Assembly: GCA_017471825.1 (NCBI GenBank)
Contig: JAFURQ010000033.1
Span: 57,369 to 121,368 of the forward strand
Source of the DNA: Clostridia bacterium
GTDB taxonomy: Bacteria; Bacillota; Clostridia; Oscillospirales; CAG-272
Direction of reading: 5' to 3'
Length of the DNA: 64,000 nucleotides
This document shows positions 1 to 9,373 of the stretch, one piece after another; position 1 is the stretch's first letter; each line of letters starts with the position of its first letter. The notes beneath the pieces are model-generated. The model was not told the DNA's origin. It did no database searches and saw nothing but the letters and a program-made list of their open reading frames with translations. Position numbers and translations under genes: made by a program.

Positions 1-345
1 CGCTATTTCGTTGAGCTGATTAAGCTGTGTCGTGGTGCTCAGCTCGTATGAATATTCTGTATATACAGGAGCTCCGCTACTGTCTTGCTGGAATACTATT
101 CTTCCCTCAGCGGTTCTCTCATAAGACCCGTCCTCATTTAGCTTGGGCGTTAAGGTCTTGAGCTGAAGAACAGAGGTCTCCTTGACAACAAATGAAACTA
201 TAATATCGTCCTCGAACATTTGTATTATTTCGCTGTAGGTTAAGTCATCCTTTTTGTTCAGGGCGCCCGAGAAATACGAGAACGCCGCAATAACTACAAC
301 GACGATTAATACGAGCAAGAGTATGCTCCGGAAATTAAACTTCAT
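1..345 (-). CDS. ftsH: FtsH protease, N-terminal part (runs off left edge)
   Basis: Membrane-anchored AAA+ zinc metalloprotease that degrades misassembled membrane proteins and some regulators. Only the first 115 codons are present. The ATG at 343-345 opens a hydrophobic segment at about residues 6-26, rich in L, I and V, followed by a polar domain of about 85 residues that would lie outside the membrane, as in FtsH. The ATPase and HExxH parts lie beyond the edge, so the call rests on N-terminal architecture and on its place directly after tilS, a widespread pairing. The hpt gene that often sits between them is absent; the gap is 42 bases. Confidence 0.75.
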   Translation of the reverse strand, partial: MKFNFRSILLLVLIVVVVIAAFSYFSGALNKKDDLTYSEIIQMFEDDIIVSFVVKETSVLQLKTLTPKLNEDGSYERTAEGRIVFQQDSSGAPVYTEYSYELSTTTQLNQLNEIA

Positions 346-387
346 TAAGTATAGTCCATACCTTTCTTATAATAAATAAAAGGAAAA

Positions 388-1824
388 TTATAAAGTTTTA
401 AAAGTAAATGTGGTGGTATCCGATAAGGAATCTGTGTCCTGAATAGGCTCTGCAATAGCAATATACAACTCTCTCGGCTGAGAGATACCGTCGCGGAGCG
501 GCAATCCGGGTACCCAGAGTATACCCTCGGAATCGCAAATTACGGGAACACGAGAGCGGTCGCAGGCTTCAATTTTTCGATCGTTAAAGATTTTCTTTAA
601 CCTGCGTGTCATTCCGCCATAGCGATAAGAGTCGCCGTCCTGCTTTTCTCTGACGTGCAGACCGTTATTAATTATATCACAAGGTATTTTCTGTTGTATT
701 GAAATTTTGTAAATATTTGAATAACAATCAGATATATTTGCGTCGATTATAATTACCGTGGAAAAGCCGTCGATTACGTTTACACCCAACGATAGCGCTT
801 TAAAAAAGGTGGGGGTGACTGCGGTAACGTTCTCGGTTATAAAGCAACGCCCGTTTCTTGACTCGAATTTAAGCCCTCCCGGTAGCGAATAGGAAAAATC
901 GCCGTGATTCAAATGACTGTATATGCTGTCGATATGAGTTCGCTCGGGAACCTTGCTTGTTTTCTGCCTTAATATTTTTACCAAAAAACGCGAAACTATT
1001 GCTTTGTCCGCAGATAACAATGCATCAAGAGCAATTGATTCGTCGTGATAATTTTTAGAAATGAAATCATCAAGGGCAGAGTTTATGAAGCGGATATCAT
1101 CGCGCAAATTAGTCGATAGCCTTGTAAACATTTTCTCCGGTGTTGCGTTTATTTTTTTGAGAAGCGGTGTGATTTCGTTGCGAATGTAATTTCTTGTGTA
1201 TTCAACGTCATAATTTGTGGAGTCAATCACGTAATTGACTTCTGCACTGTCAAGAGCGCAAACTATTTCTTCCTTAGAGGAATATATGAGCGGTCTGATT
1301 ATATTATCACGCACGGGCGAAATTCCTGCAACACCGTTAATACCCGCGCCGCGCAAAATATTGAGGAGTGCGGTTTCGAGATTATCAGTCGCATTATGTG
1401 CGACGGCGACGGTCGAAAATGACGGATGCTCGGCTATAACGTCGGCAAACGCCGCGTAGCGCACTTCCCTTGCCGCTTCCTCGATTCCGCGGCGCTTCTC
1501 TGCCGCAATACTCGGCACGTCAATTCTTTTTACAATCAGATTAACTTCGGCACGGCGGCAAAATTCAACGGAAAAATCTTCATCGCGCTGTGCTTCGCCA
1601 CCTCTTATCAAATGATTGATATGAACAGCGAGTATGGGAAAATCGTAATAATCTCGCCGAAGCTTTTGCAGGAGCATAAGAAGCATAACCGAATCGGGAC
1701 CGCCGGAGAAGCCGACAATAACGCCCGCTTTGATTCTCTGCTCCATCTCATAGTCGAGGATTGCGAGAAGCGCGTTTTGAAAAACCGTTTCACCGGCCTT
1801 GGAATTAAAAATGCTGTCAATCAC
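388..1824 (-). CDS. tilS: tRNA(Ile)-lysidine synthase
   Basis: Converts C34 of the CAU-anticodon tRNA-Ile to lysidine with ATP and lysine, so that AUA is read as Ile. The 478-residue protein carries the N-type ATP-pyrophosphatase loop SGGPDS at residues 40-45, an HNATDN motif typical of TilS, and a C-terminal TilS_C-like domain (about 385-460). It starts with GTG, and that codon overlaps the dnaB stop (GTGA), so the two genes are translationally coupled. It belongs to the gdpP-rplI-dnaB-tilS-ftsH operon. The call is firm. Confidence 0.95.
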   Translation of the reverse strand: MIDSIFNSKAGETVFQNALLAILDYEMEQRIKAGVIVGFSGGPDSVMLLMLLQKLRRDYYDFPILAVHINHLIRGGEAQRDEDFSVEFCRRAEVNLIVKRIDVPSIAAEKRRGIEEAAREVRYAAFADVIAEHPSFSTVAVAHNATDNLETALLNILRGAGINGVAGISPVRDNIIRPLIYSSKEEIVCALDSAEVNYVIDSTNYDVEYTRNYIRNEITPLLKKINATPEKMFTRLSTNLRDDIRFINSALDDFISKNYHDESIALDALLSADKAIVSRFLVKILRQKTSKVPERTHIDSIYSHLNHGDFSYSLPGGLKFESRNGRCFITENVTAVTPTFFKALSLGVNVIDGFSTVIIIDANISDCYSNIYKISIQQKIPCDIINNGLHVREKQDGDSYRYGGMTRRLKKIFNDRKIEACDRSRVPVICDSEGILWVPGLPLRDGISQPRELYIAIAEPIQDTDSLSDTTTFTFKTL

Positions 1825-3182
1825 TCTCTATCACCGTCAAGGGAGCGGAATTTGGTAAACTGTCCAACCCAGCCCATCTTTATATTACCGGTAGATCCGT
1901 GTCTGTTTTTCGCAACTATAATTTCGGCGGTATTTGCGGTATTGGGCGCGTTGGGGTCGGTGTTTTGAGTTCCGCTGGTTTCCTTATAATACTCATCGCG
2001 ATACAGGAAAAGAACGATATCGGCATCCTGCTCAATGGAGCCGGAATCTCTAAGATCGGCAAGCGTCGGCTTTTTTGCATCTCCTCCGCGCTGCTCAGTG
2101 CCACGGTTAAGCTGAGCGCAACAGACGATTGGAACGCCGAGGTCTTTTGCCATAATTTTAAGGTTACGTGAAATTTCGCCGACCTGCTGTGCTCTGTTGT
2201 CAGAGTTTGACGTCGATTGCATAAGACCGATATAGTCGATAACAACAAGGCCGAGATTTGGTATTCTGCGAAGCTTGGACTTCATAACCGTTGCGGTGAT
2301 TGCGGACGTATCGTCAATATAAATGTCACAGCCCGACAGGTCTGCCGCTACATTGGCAAGGTTATCCCAATCCTCAGGCTTTAGCTGACCTGTTCTTAAT
2401 CTTGATGAATCTATAAGCGCTTCACTCGAAAGAATACGGTTAACGAGCTGCTCGCCCGACATCTCGAGGTTAAAAATAGCGACTGCCTTTTTAGTTTTCG
2501 CCACATTAACGGCAATATTCATCGCGAAAGAAGTTTTTCCCATACCGGGACGCGCACCGACGATTATAAGGTCTCCCTTACCCATCTGGATAAGAGTTTT
2601 GTCAAGCGCGGAGAATCCGGTCTTAGCGCCGGTTACGGCGCCGCCTGTTTCGGAGAGGGTTTCTATATCCTTATAGACATTCGTAAGAATATCCCTTATA
2701 TGACGAAAATCCTTCGTTTCGTTGCTATGAGAGATATCGAATATTTTCTGCTCTGCAGAATCAATAATAGCACCGACTGGCGCTGATTCCTCATACGCGG
2801 TTGTATTGATTTCATCACAAGCCGCTATAAGCTTGCGAAGAGTAGACTTATCCTTAACTATTCGCGCGTAATCCCGAACGTTCGAGGTTGACGGAACCGA
2901 GCCTGCGATAAGTGAAATATACTGTATTCCGCCTGCCTCGTCCCTGTCGCCCTGCTCAACAAGTGCGTTTATAAGGGTTACGGTATCAATTTTTTTGCTT
3001 TGCATATACATCGTGGCAAGAGCCGCGAATATATGCTGATGCTCCGGAAGATAGAAATCATCTGCCGTGATCATTCCTCCTATAACGTCAAAGGAGTCGG
3101 GCTTGATAATGATAGTTCCAAGCAAGGCCCTTTCTGCTTCGATTGAAACGGGCATCTGTCTGATAAGACTTGACGCTTCCAT
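1821..3182 (-). CDS. dnaB: replicative DNA helicase DnaB
   Basis: Hexameric 5'-3' helicase that unwinds the chromosome at the fork and interacts with primase through its N-terminal domain. The 453-residue protein has an N-terminal helical domain (about 10-115), a linker, then a RecA-like domain with Walker A GARPGMGKT at 209-217 and a hydrophobic Walker B strand ending in VVIDYIGLM. The ATG is preceded by AAAGGAG at good spacing. It lies 17 bases after rplI and overlaps tilS. Full length, with no intein. Confidence 0.97.
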   Translation of the reverse strand: MEASSLIRQMPVSIEAERALLGTIIIKPDSFDVIGGMITADDFYLPEHQHIFAALATMYMQSKKIDTVTLINALVEQGDRDEAGGIQYISLIAGSVPSTSNVRDYARIVKDKSTLRKLIAACDEINTTAYEESAPVGAIIDSAEQKIFDISHSNETKDFRHIRDILTNVYKDIETLSETGGAVTGAKTGFSALDKTLIQMGKGDLIIVGARPGMGKTSFAMNIAVNVAKTKKAVAIFNLEMSGEQLVNRILSSEALIDSSRLRTGQLKPEDWDNLANVAADLSGCDIYIDDTSAITATVMKSKLRRIPNLGLVVIDYIGLMQSTSNSDNRAQQVGEISRNLKIMAKDLGVPIVCCAQLNRGTEQRGGDAKKPTLADLRDSGSIEQDADIVLFLYRDEYYKETSGTQNTDPNAPNTANTAEIIVAKNRHGSTGNIKMGWVGQFTKFRSLDGDRE

Positions 3183-3199
3183 AAAATTTCTCCTTTAAG

Positions 3200-3643
3200 T
3201 CAGTTATGCACCTTAACGGTAAAGGTTGCGGTAATATCGGTATAAAGCTTAATGCTAACGGAATAGCTACCGTAAGCCTTTATGGGATCCTTAAGCGTAA
3301 TCTTTCTTTTGTCTATATCTATGGAAAGAATTTTTGAAAGCTGCTCTGCAATATCCTTCGGTGTAACAGAGCCGTAAAGTCTGCCGTCCTGTCCGTGCTC
3401 CATTTTGATTTCAACGGTTACGTCCTTTATTCTGTCGGCAAGAGCCTGAGCAGCCTTCTTTTCTTCGTTGATTTTATATTGCTTTGCATCTTCCTTGCTC
3501 TTAAGCTCACTCGTTGCCTTCGCATCGGCAGGAATTGCTTTCTTCTGTGGGAAAAGGAAATTACGTGCATAGCCATCGGAAACGTTGATTATCTGATCCT
3601 TTTTTCCCTGTCCTTTTACGTCACAAAGTAAAATTACCTTCAT
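3200..3643 (-). CDS. rplI: 50S ribosomal protein L9
   Basis: Large-subunit protein at the base of the L1 stalk that helps maintain reading frame. The 147 residues show the L9 N-terminal signature ([16 protein letters not shown], then GYARNFLFP), a long charged connecting helix at about 45-75, and a globular C-terminal domain. The ATG follows GAGGAG. Its place between gdpP and dnaB is the standard Firmicutes arrangement. Confidence 0.97.
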   Translation of the reverse strand: MKVILLCDVKGQGKKDQIINVSDGYARNFLFPQKKAIPADAKATSELKSKEDAKQYKINEEKKAAQALADRIKDVTVEIKMEHGQDGRLYGSVTPKDIAEQLSKILSIDIDKRKITLKDPIKAYGSYSVSIKLYTDITATFTVKVHN

Positions 3644-3660
3644 TGTTTAACTCCTCGCAA

Positions 3661-5664
3661 TTAAATTTCCAAATATTTATCTATGCTTTCCTTGAGCGAA
3701 ACCAAGACGGATTCAACAGAATCAGAAACGACCTGCGCACCTGCCACGTCAAAATGACCGCCGCCATTCAACCTTTCAAGTATGAGCTGAACATTGATTT
3801 TGCCGTTCGAACGTCCTGATATGTGTATCTGATCGCCAATTCTTACTAATGTAAATGCGGCCTCAATTCCGCGAAGGGTAAGCATTTTATCCGCCGCCTT
3901 AGAAGCAATAATTCGATAGGATTCGTCTGTTTCTCCATCGCAGCAGGATATGGCAATATTTTCCCTGTAAATACTGATTGCCGTATGGAACCGCGCCTCC
4001 TTTGAAAGCTCGGAGGGAGCGGTTTTGAAAAGATTGTAAACGTCCTGAGGGCTTGCACCTGCACCACGCAGATACTGAGCGACGCCAAACGTTCTTGTTC
4101 CTGTATTTCTTGTAAACTGCTTTGTATCTAACAGAACGCCTGCAAGCAGCATATCTGCCACCTCTTTCAAGAGGTTTTGAGAGCTGATAGCATTCTCAAG
4201 CATTTCGCTGACAAGCTCGCACGCGCTCGACGCCGAGGGCTCTATATAGGAAAGCTTAACGACAGGGGGCAAAGCCTCTGTTGTTCTATGGTGGTCAATT
4301 ATAGCAATAGTATCAACCTTGTTAGCTATATTCGCGAACTGTGCGCGAGCGACGGTGTTGTGGTCGACAAGGATTACGAGAGTGTCGGGACCTACAAGGT
4401 CGAGTCCCTCTGCATTATCAACGAACATTTGCTGATATCCCTCTGTCGACTGCAAAAGTCTGATGCAGGGCTCAAGATTTTTATCGCGCATATCTATGGC
4501 GATATTGGTACGAACGCCGCAAAGCATACACAAGCGAGCAATACCTACCGAGGCGCCGAATGAATCGAAATCGCCATAGCGGTGTCCCATAACGACAACG
4601 TTATCGGCGCGCGCCATAAGAGACGTGAGCTGTGTTGTGAAGGTGCGGGAGCGAACGTTAGAGCGCTTATAAACGGATTTTGTACGTCCTCCATAGTACT
4701 CGGTGGAATTTTCCGTTTTGTAAACTACCTGGTCTCCGCCGCGCTGAAGCGCCATATCAATTGCATCCTTAGCAGCCGCTTCTCTTTCCGCAAGCGAGCC
4801 GCTGATTCTGGAAACGCCTATGGATACGGTAATCGAGACTCCGTCACCTACGCGGGTCTCTCTTATGGAATCAAGTATAGAGAAGCGATCCGCAATGCAG
4901 TCGTCCAGATACTTGGACTCGAAGATCATAATATATTTTTCGTTCTCGTATGCTTTAATGACTCCGTTGACGGATGCCGCCCAATTTTTCAGCTTATCCT
5001 CAACTATCGCAACGGCATCACGGAATTTTTCCTGAACATACTGCAAAACGTCCTCAACGTTATCAATGGCGATATAAGCAACCGCAACGCGCTCGTCGTT
5101 GTAACGATCCATCACTTCGGTAAGCGCGGTAACGTCGGTCAGGAGCATGAGATATATTCCCTCCTCGCGCTCCGAAACGGTGAAGCCCTCTACGTCATAG
5201 AGCTTGTCCCCGAGGGTAACGGTCTCACCGCTGAAAAGCCCAGCCCTGACTTCAGGAGAAAAAATATTATCAATATTTTCGCCGACGAGATATTCCTGAT
5301 TATTGAAAATAGGCTGCATAGCCTCGTTATACCAGAGGATGGTGCCGTTAACGTCAAGAGCAACAATGGGAGATTTCGAGTTTTTCAATACAATGCTTCC
5401 GTCTTCCATTAAAAGATCGTGTATATCCGTCTTTGGCAAAAAGGTGCTGTTATTTGCACGCTTTATTCCCACTATTGCAATTTCAATCAAGTAGATTGCC
5501 AGCAACGCAATGGCAAAAAAGACCGTGCTCACTCCATTTGCGAACTCGGCGAGCAAGGCAAACAATATGATATTCAAGCATCCAAGTGCGATTACAATGG
5601 CAAATTCAAACCTTGATGCATAAGGGATGCGATTTTTATTTGATGAAGAAGGCTTTTTGGACAT
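3661..5664 (-). CDS. gdpP: cyclic-di-AMP phosphodiesterase GdpP
   Basis: Membrane-bound enzyme hydrolysing c-di-AMP to pApA, which sets cell-wall and potassium homeostasis. In order the 667 residues hold two transmembrane helices (about 20-40 and 47-66), a PAS-like domain (about 85-180), a degenerate GGDEF domain (about 190-320) lacking a clear GGDEF motif, and a DHH/DHHA1 catalytic part. Metal-binding motifs are visible: HRYGDFDSFGA at 361-371, VDHN at 433-436 and DHHR at 457-460, with a C-terminal GGGHFDVAGA. First gene of an operon read towards ftsH; a promoter lies upstream at 5730-5758. Confidence 0.95.
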   Translation of the reverse strand: MSKKPSSSNKNRIPYASRFEFAIVIALGCLNIILFALLAEFANGVSTVFFAIALLAIYLIEIAIVGIKRANNSTFLPKTDIHDLLMEDGSIVLKNSKSPIVALDVNGTILWYNEAMQPIFNNQEYLVGENIDNIFSPEVRAGLFSGETVTLGDKLYDVEGFTVSEREEGIYLMLLTDVTALTEVMDRYNDERVAVAYIAIDNVEDVLQYVQEKFRDAVAIVEDKLKNWAASVNGVIKAYENEKYIMIFESKYLDDCIADRFSILDSIRETRVGDGVSITVSIGVSRISGSLAEREAAAKDAIDMALQRGGDQVVYKTENSTEYYGGRTKSVYKRSNVRSRTFTTQLTSLMARADNVVVMGHRYGDFDSFGASVGIARLCMLCGVRTNIAIDMRDKNLEPCIRLLQSTEGYQQMFVDNAEGLDLVGPDTLVILVDHNTVARAQFANIANKVDTIAIIDHHRTTEALPPVVKLSYIEPSASSACELVSEMLENAISSQNLLKEVADMLLAGVLLDTKQFTRNTGTRTFGVAQYLRGAGASPQDVYNLFKTAPSELSKEARFHTAISIYRENIAISCCDGETDESYRIIASKAADKMLTLRGIEAAFTLVRIGDQIHISGRSNGKINVQLILERLNGGGHFDVAGAQVVSDSVESVLVSLKESIDKYLEI

Positions 5665-5729
5665 ATACGTACCGTCCTTTCATTTTGTATATCACTAATG
5701 TGACAACCGAAAATACAACTTTACAGTAT

Positions 5730-5758
5730 ATTATAGCATACACTCGCGCAAAAGTAAA
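5730..5758 (-). promoter_or_regulatory. sigma-A promoter, gdpP operon
   Basis: On the minus strand TTTACT and a perfect TATAAT are separated by 17 bases, about 65 bases before the gdpP start. The -10 is ideal and the -35 differs from consensus at two positions. It is divergent from the recG promoter in the same intergenic region. Confidence 0.65.
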
Positions 5759-5808
5759 GAAAATATTTATTTAATTTTTATTTTTAGTGAAAATATTTCG
5801 GTTGATTA

Positions 5809-5837
5809 TTGCAAAATAAACAAAAATGTTGTAGAAT
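5809..5837 (+). promoter_or_regulatory. sigma-A promoter, recG-rarA
   Basis: TTGCAA, 17 bases, TAGAAT, ending about 30 bases before the recG start codon. It is the best hexamer pair between the divergent genes on this strand. Confidence 0.6.
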
Positions 5838-5869
5838 AATCTTATCAAGACAATGAAGGAGGGGTGTTT

Positions 5870-8017
5870 ATGCAGAAACTTACGCTTGAATCATCGGTTG
5901 CAGAGCTCCACGGTGTCGGTCCTGCAAAGCAGAAGTCACTTGAGCGACTCGGCCTTTTTACAATACGCGACCTGCTCTATAACTTCCCTCGCTGTTATGA
6001 GGAGCGCGGTAACGTTCTTCCCTTGAGCGCGGCAGATACAGAGTCGCCGTATGCCTTCTTGCTTACGGTTGCTACCGAGGTTAAGAGTGTGATGATTCGC
6101 CGCGGACTCACGATTTCAAAATTCAGGGCTTTTGATGAAACGGGCGCTGTCGAGGTCGTTTTCTTCAACTCCCCCTTCGTAAAAGAAGTATTCCACACGG
6201 GCTCAACCTTCAGATTCTATGGCAAGCTGAATTTGTCGAAAAAGACTCTCCAGCTTACAAACCCCAAATACGAGCCCTACGTAGAGGGCTGCCCTCTTCC
6301 TCAATTTGTTCCCGTTTATCCGCTTACACACGGCGTAAACTCGAAGTTTATTGAAAAAACCACAACCATTGCTATGGAGGCGGTGCTCCCCTCGCTTATT
6401 GATCCCCTGCCGGAAAATATCAGACTTCAGAATTCGCTCCCAACCCTTTCCTTTGCTATAAAAAACGCACATACTCCCGACGATGCCCCCACGCTCGCAA
6501 AGGCGCTGAAAAGACTTGCCTTTGATGAAATGCTGTACTTTGGAATCGGCATCTCGCGTGCCGCTCGACACAAAAGCAAGGGCGAGGGGTTACGGTTTTC
6601 AAAATGCGATCTACAACCGTTCCTTAATCTTTTGCCTTATGAGCTGACAGATTCGCAAAAAATGGCAGTTAACGATATTTATGCTGATACGGTAATAGGC
6701 AAGGACGGCGTCGTTTCTCCTATGGCTCGAATTCTTGTCGGTGATGTTGGCTCCGGAAAGACGGTTTGCGCTGCCTTGGCTATATATATCGCCGCTAAAT
6801 CGGGTTATCAGTCTGCATTCATGGCACCGACGGAAATTTTGGCGCGTCAGCATTATGCTGAGCTTAAAAAAATGTATGCGGAATTCGGAATCTCCTGTGA
6901 GCTTTTATTAGGTGCCACTACACAAAAGGAAAAGCGAAGAATATATAAGTCGATAGAGGACGGAGAATGCCTCGTTGTAATCGGAACGCATGCTCTTCTT
7001 TCCGACAAATTTTCTTTTGCTAATCTTGGGTTGATAATAACCGACGAGCAGCATCGCTTCGGCGTTAATCAACGCGCCATTCTCAAGGACAAGGCCAGAC
7101 AGGCACATATGCTTGTCATGAGCGCAACTCCGATTCCAAGAACGCTCGCTCTCGCTATGTACGGCGATCTTGATGTCTCAAAAATTACTCAAATGCCCAA
7201 AGGAAGAATGCGTGTAGATACCTTTGTTGTAGACGAGAGTTACCGTTCGCGACTTAATGATTTTATCAAAAAACAAGTTCTCTCGGGCGGACAGTGCTAT
7301 GTGGTTTGCCCGGCTATAGAGGCGTCAGATGAAGAGACAGAAAACGCTGTTATAATTGAATCCTTTTCGCCTGATTCGACAATTTCCACTTACAATTCAA
7401 ATATCAAAAACGCGGTAAAACACGCAGAATATTTGGAGCAGAATCTAGAAGGAATAAGTGTCGCTTGTCTTCACGGAAAGATGAAATCCGCCGAAAAGGA
7501 TGGGGTTATGTCCCGATTTAAAAACGGGGAGATTTCCGCATTGGTGTCAACCACGGTAATCGAGGTCGGAGTAAACGTGCCGAACGCCTCTCTTATGATT
7601 GTAGAAAACGCCGAGCGATTCGGACTCGCTCAATTGCATCAGCTTCGCGGCCGAGTAGGACGCGGAACGAGAAAGTCATACTGCGTGCTTGTTTCAGGCA
7701 TTAAAAGCGAAAAGTCTGAGGCTCGCTTGAGCATTATGAGAAGCACCTACGATGGCTTTGAAATCGCAGAAAAGGATCTTGTTTTAAGGGGGCCAGGTGA
7801 TTTCTTTGCCGCTCTAGATGGCTCAACCTTTCGCCAGAGCGGCGGCTTTACCTTCAAAATCGCTTCCCTTTGTGATGACTCCGAGCTATTCACTACCGCC
7901 TTCCAAACCGCAAAAACCATTATTACCGAGGATCCGGAGCTTTCACTGCCGGAGCATCGCGGTCTAAGGTTGGAAGCCGATAAATACTTCGCGCCCATCA
8001 ATTCAACAATTTCTTAA
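5870..8017 (+). CDS. recG: ATP-dependent DNA helicase RecG
   Basis: Superfamily 2 helicase that reverses stalled forks and migrates Holliday junctions. The protein (about 715 residues, normal length) has an N-terminal wedge/OB region, Walker A GDVGSGKT, a DEQHRFG box, SATPIPRTLA, and the C-terminal helicase motifs HGKMK and QLRGRVGRG. The ATG at 5870 is chosen because AAGGAGGGG ends five bases before it; an in-frame GTG at 5864 overlaps that ribosome binding site and is unlikely to be used. rarA follows 12 bases downstream. Confidence 0.96.
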   Translation: MQKLTLESSVAELHGVGPAKQKSLERLGLFTIRDLLYNFPRCYEERGNVLPLSAADTESPYAFLLTVATEVKSVMIRRGLTISKFRAFDETGAVEVVFFNSPFVKEVFHTGSTFRFYGKLNLSKKTLQLTNPKYEPYVEGCPLPQFVPVYPLTHGVNSKFIEKTTTIAMEAVLPSLIDPLPENIRLQNSLPTLSFAIKNAHTPDDAPTLAKALKRLAFDEMLYFGIGISRAARHKSKGEGLRFSKCDLQPFLNLLPYELTDSQKMAVNDIYADTVIGKDGVVSPMARILVGDVGSGKTVCAALAIYIAAKSGYQSAFMAPTEILARQHYAELKKMYAEFGISCELLLGATTQKEKRRIYKSIEDGECLVVIGTHALLSDKFSFANLGLIITDEQHRFGVNQRAILKDKARQAHMLVMSATPIPRTLALAMYGDLDVSKITQMPKGRMRVDTFVVDESYRSRLNDFIKKQVLSGGQCYVVCPAIEASDEETENAVIIESFSPDSTISTYNSNIKNAVKHAEYLEQNLEGISVACLHGKMKSAEKDGVMSRFKNGEISALVSTTVIEVGVNVPNASLMIVENAERFGLAQLHQLRGRVGRGTRKSYCVLVSGIKSEKSEARLSIMRSTYDGFEIAEKDLVLRGPGDFFAALDGSTFRQSGGFTFKIASLCDDSELFTTAFQTAKTIITEDPELSLPEHRGLRLEADKYFAPINSTIS

Positions 8018-8029
8018 CAAGGAGATAAG

Positions 8030-9265
8030 ATGTCTACTAAACCTCTCGCAGACCGTATGCGACCTTTGAATTTCGATCAAATTGCAGGTCAGGAGCATTT
8101 GATTTCAAAAAACGGAATTCTCAGAAGGCTTACCGAGTCCGGACGTATTCCCAATATGGTCTTTTTCGGCCCTCCCGGTACGGGAAAGACGACCGTTGCC
8201 AACATAATCGCTTCGATGTCCGGAATGCAGCTTTATAAGCTGAATGCAACTACCGCTTCTCTATCTGACGTTAAAGAGGTTATTGCGGGTACGGAAAATA
8301 TTTTCTCCGAAAACGGTACCCTTCTGTATCTTGATGAGATTCAGTATTTCAATAAGAAGCAGCAGCAATCACTGCTTGAATTTATGGAAAACGGCAAAAT
8401 CACGCTGATCGCTTCTACAACAGAAAATCCATACTATTGCGTTTACAACGCGCTCCTCTCAAGGTCATCGGTCTTTGAGTTCAAATCGGTTACGCCAAAG
8501 GACTGCATACCGACACTAAAAAGAGCTCTCGAGATACTGAACTCCGACTTTAACGACACCAAAACCGCCGAGGACAAGGTTTTGCTTGCCATAGCAAACG
8601 CGGCGGGAGGCGACGTGCGTATGAGTATAGGGATTTTAGAAAACGCCTTTTACATCTCGGGCGAGTCTATTGAGATAAAATCGGTCGAGGCACTGCTTCC
8701 GAGTGTTGTAGGTCATTATGACCGTGACGGTGATATACATTACGACCTGCTCTCCTGCTTGCAAAAGTCTATTCGCGGCTCCGACCCCGATGCTTCTATA
8801 TTCTATTTAGCCAAGATTCTCTCGGGTGGCGATCTTCTCTCTGCTTGTCGCAGACTTCTCGTCATTGCCAGTGAGGATATCGGCGCCGCATATCCGCTCG
8901 CGGCTTCTATAACCTATTCCTGCGTTGAAGCTGCGAAGCTGCTTGGATTGCCCGAGGCATCAATCCCCCTTGCAAATGCTACCATAATGCTTGCTACTTG
9001 CCCGAAATCCAACAGTGCTTATTCCGCATATGCCGCCGCAAAGGCCGATATTGACAACGGAGCCGGGCTTCACATCCCCGAGCATCTGCGCTCTCCACTT
9101 TTCAACGGTTATCTCTACCCGCACGACTACGAAAACAACTACGTTGAGCAGCAATATTTGCCCTCCGATCTTCTGGGCAAGCATTACTATACCTTTGGTA
9201 CGAACAAAACCGAGCAAGCGGCGAAGGCATACTATGATTATATTCGCTCGCACGCGAAAAAATAA
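8030..9265 (+). CDS. rarA: replication-associated recombination ATPase RarA (MgsA)
   Basis: AAA+ clamp-loader-like ATPase acting at stalled forks and single-strand gaps. The 411 residues show Walker A GPPGTGKTT at 47-55, Walker B with LDEIQ at about 101-105 in the position of the family's DEIHRF, sensor 1 STTENP, and the C-terminal tetramerisation domain with a conserved YPHDYENNYVEQQYLP stretch. The ATG follows AAGGAGATAAG. It is co-transcribed with recG, linking two fork-repair functions. Confidence 0.95.
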   Translation: MSTKPLADRMRPLNFDQIAGQEHLISKNGILRRLTESGRIPNMVFFGPPGTGKTTVANIIASMSGMQLYKLNATTASLSDVKEVIAGTENIFSENGTLLYLDEIQYFNKKQQQSLLEFMENGKITLIASTTENPYYCVYNALLSRSSVFEFKSVTPKDCIPTLKRALEILNSDFNDTKTAEDKVLLAIANAAGGDVRMSIGILENAFYISGESIEIKSVEALLPSVVGHYDRDGDIHYDLLSCLQKSIRGSDPDASIFYLAKILSGGDLLSACRRLLVIASEDIGAAYPLAASITYSCVEAAKLLGLPEASIPLANATIMLATCPKSNSAYSAYAAAKADIDNGAGLHIPEHLRSPLFNGYLYPHDYENNYVEQQYLPSDLLGKHYYTFGTNKTEQAAKAYYDYIRSHAKK

Positions 9266-9303
9266 CTTTTATGCCGCCTTTTGTGGAATATTGTAGATAT
9301 TTC

Positions 9304-9332
9304 TTGACAAAAAAACGTTTATTTGGTATAAT
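9304..9332 (+). promoter_or_regulatory. consensus sigma-A promoter, lipid kinase-comEC
   Basis: Perfect TTGACA and TATAAT hexamers separated by exactly 17 bases, 41 bases before the downstream start codon. It implies strong constitutive transcription unless repressed. Confidence 0.85.
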
Positions 9333-9373
9333 TATTTTGTATTTTAAAATATTGATCCCCTTTTGGAGGATAT

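Noticed and set aside
4582-5412. 276-codon plus-strand ORF
   Set aside because: Antisense to gdpP, whose motifs are all in place; nothing supports the opposite frame.
5864-5869. GTG start for recG
   Set aside because: It overlaps the AAGGAGGGG site, which is correctly placed for the ATG at 5870.
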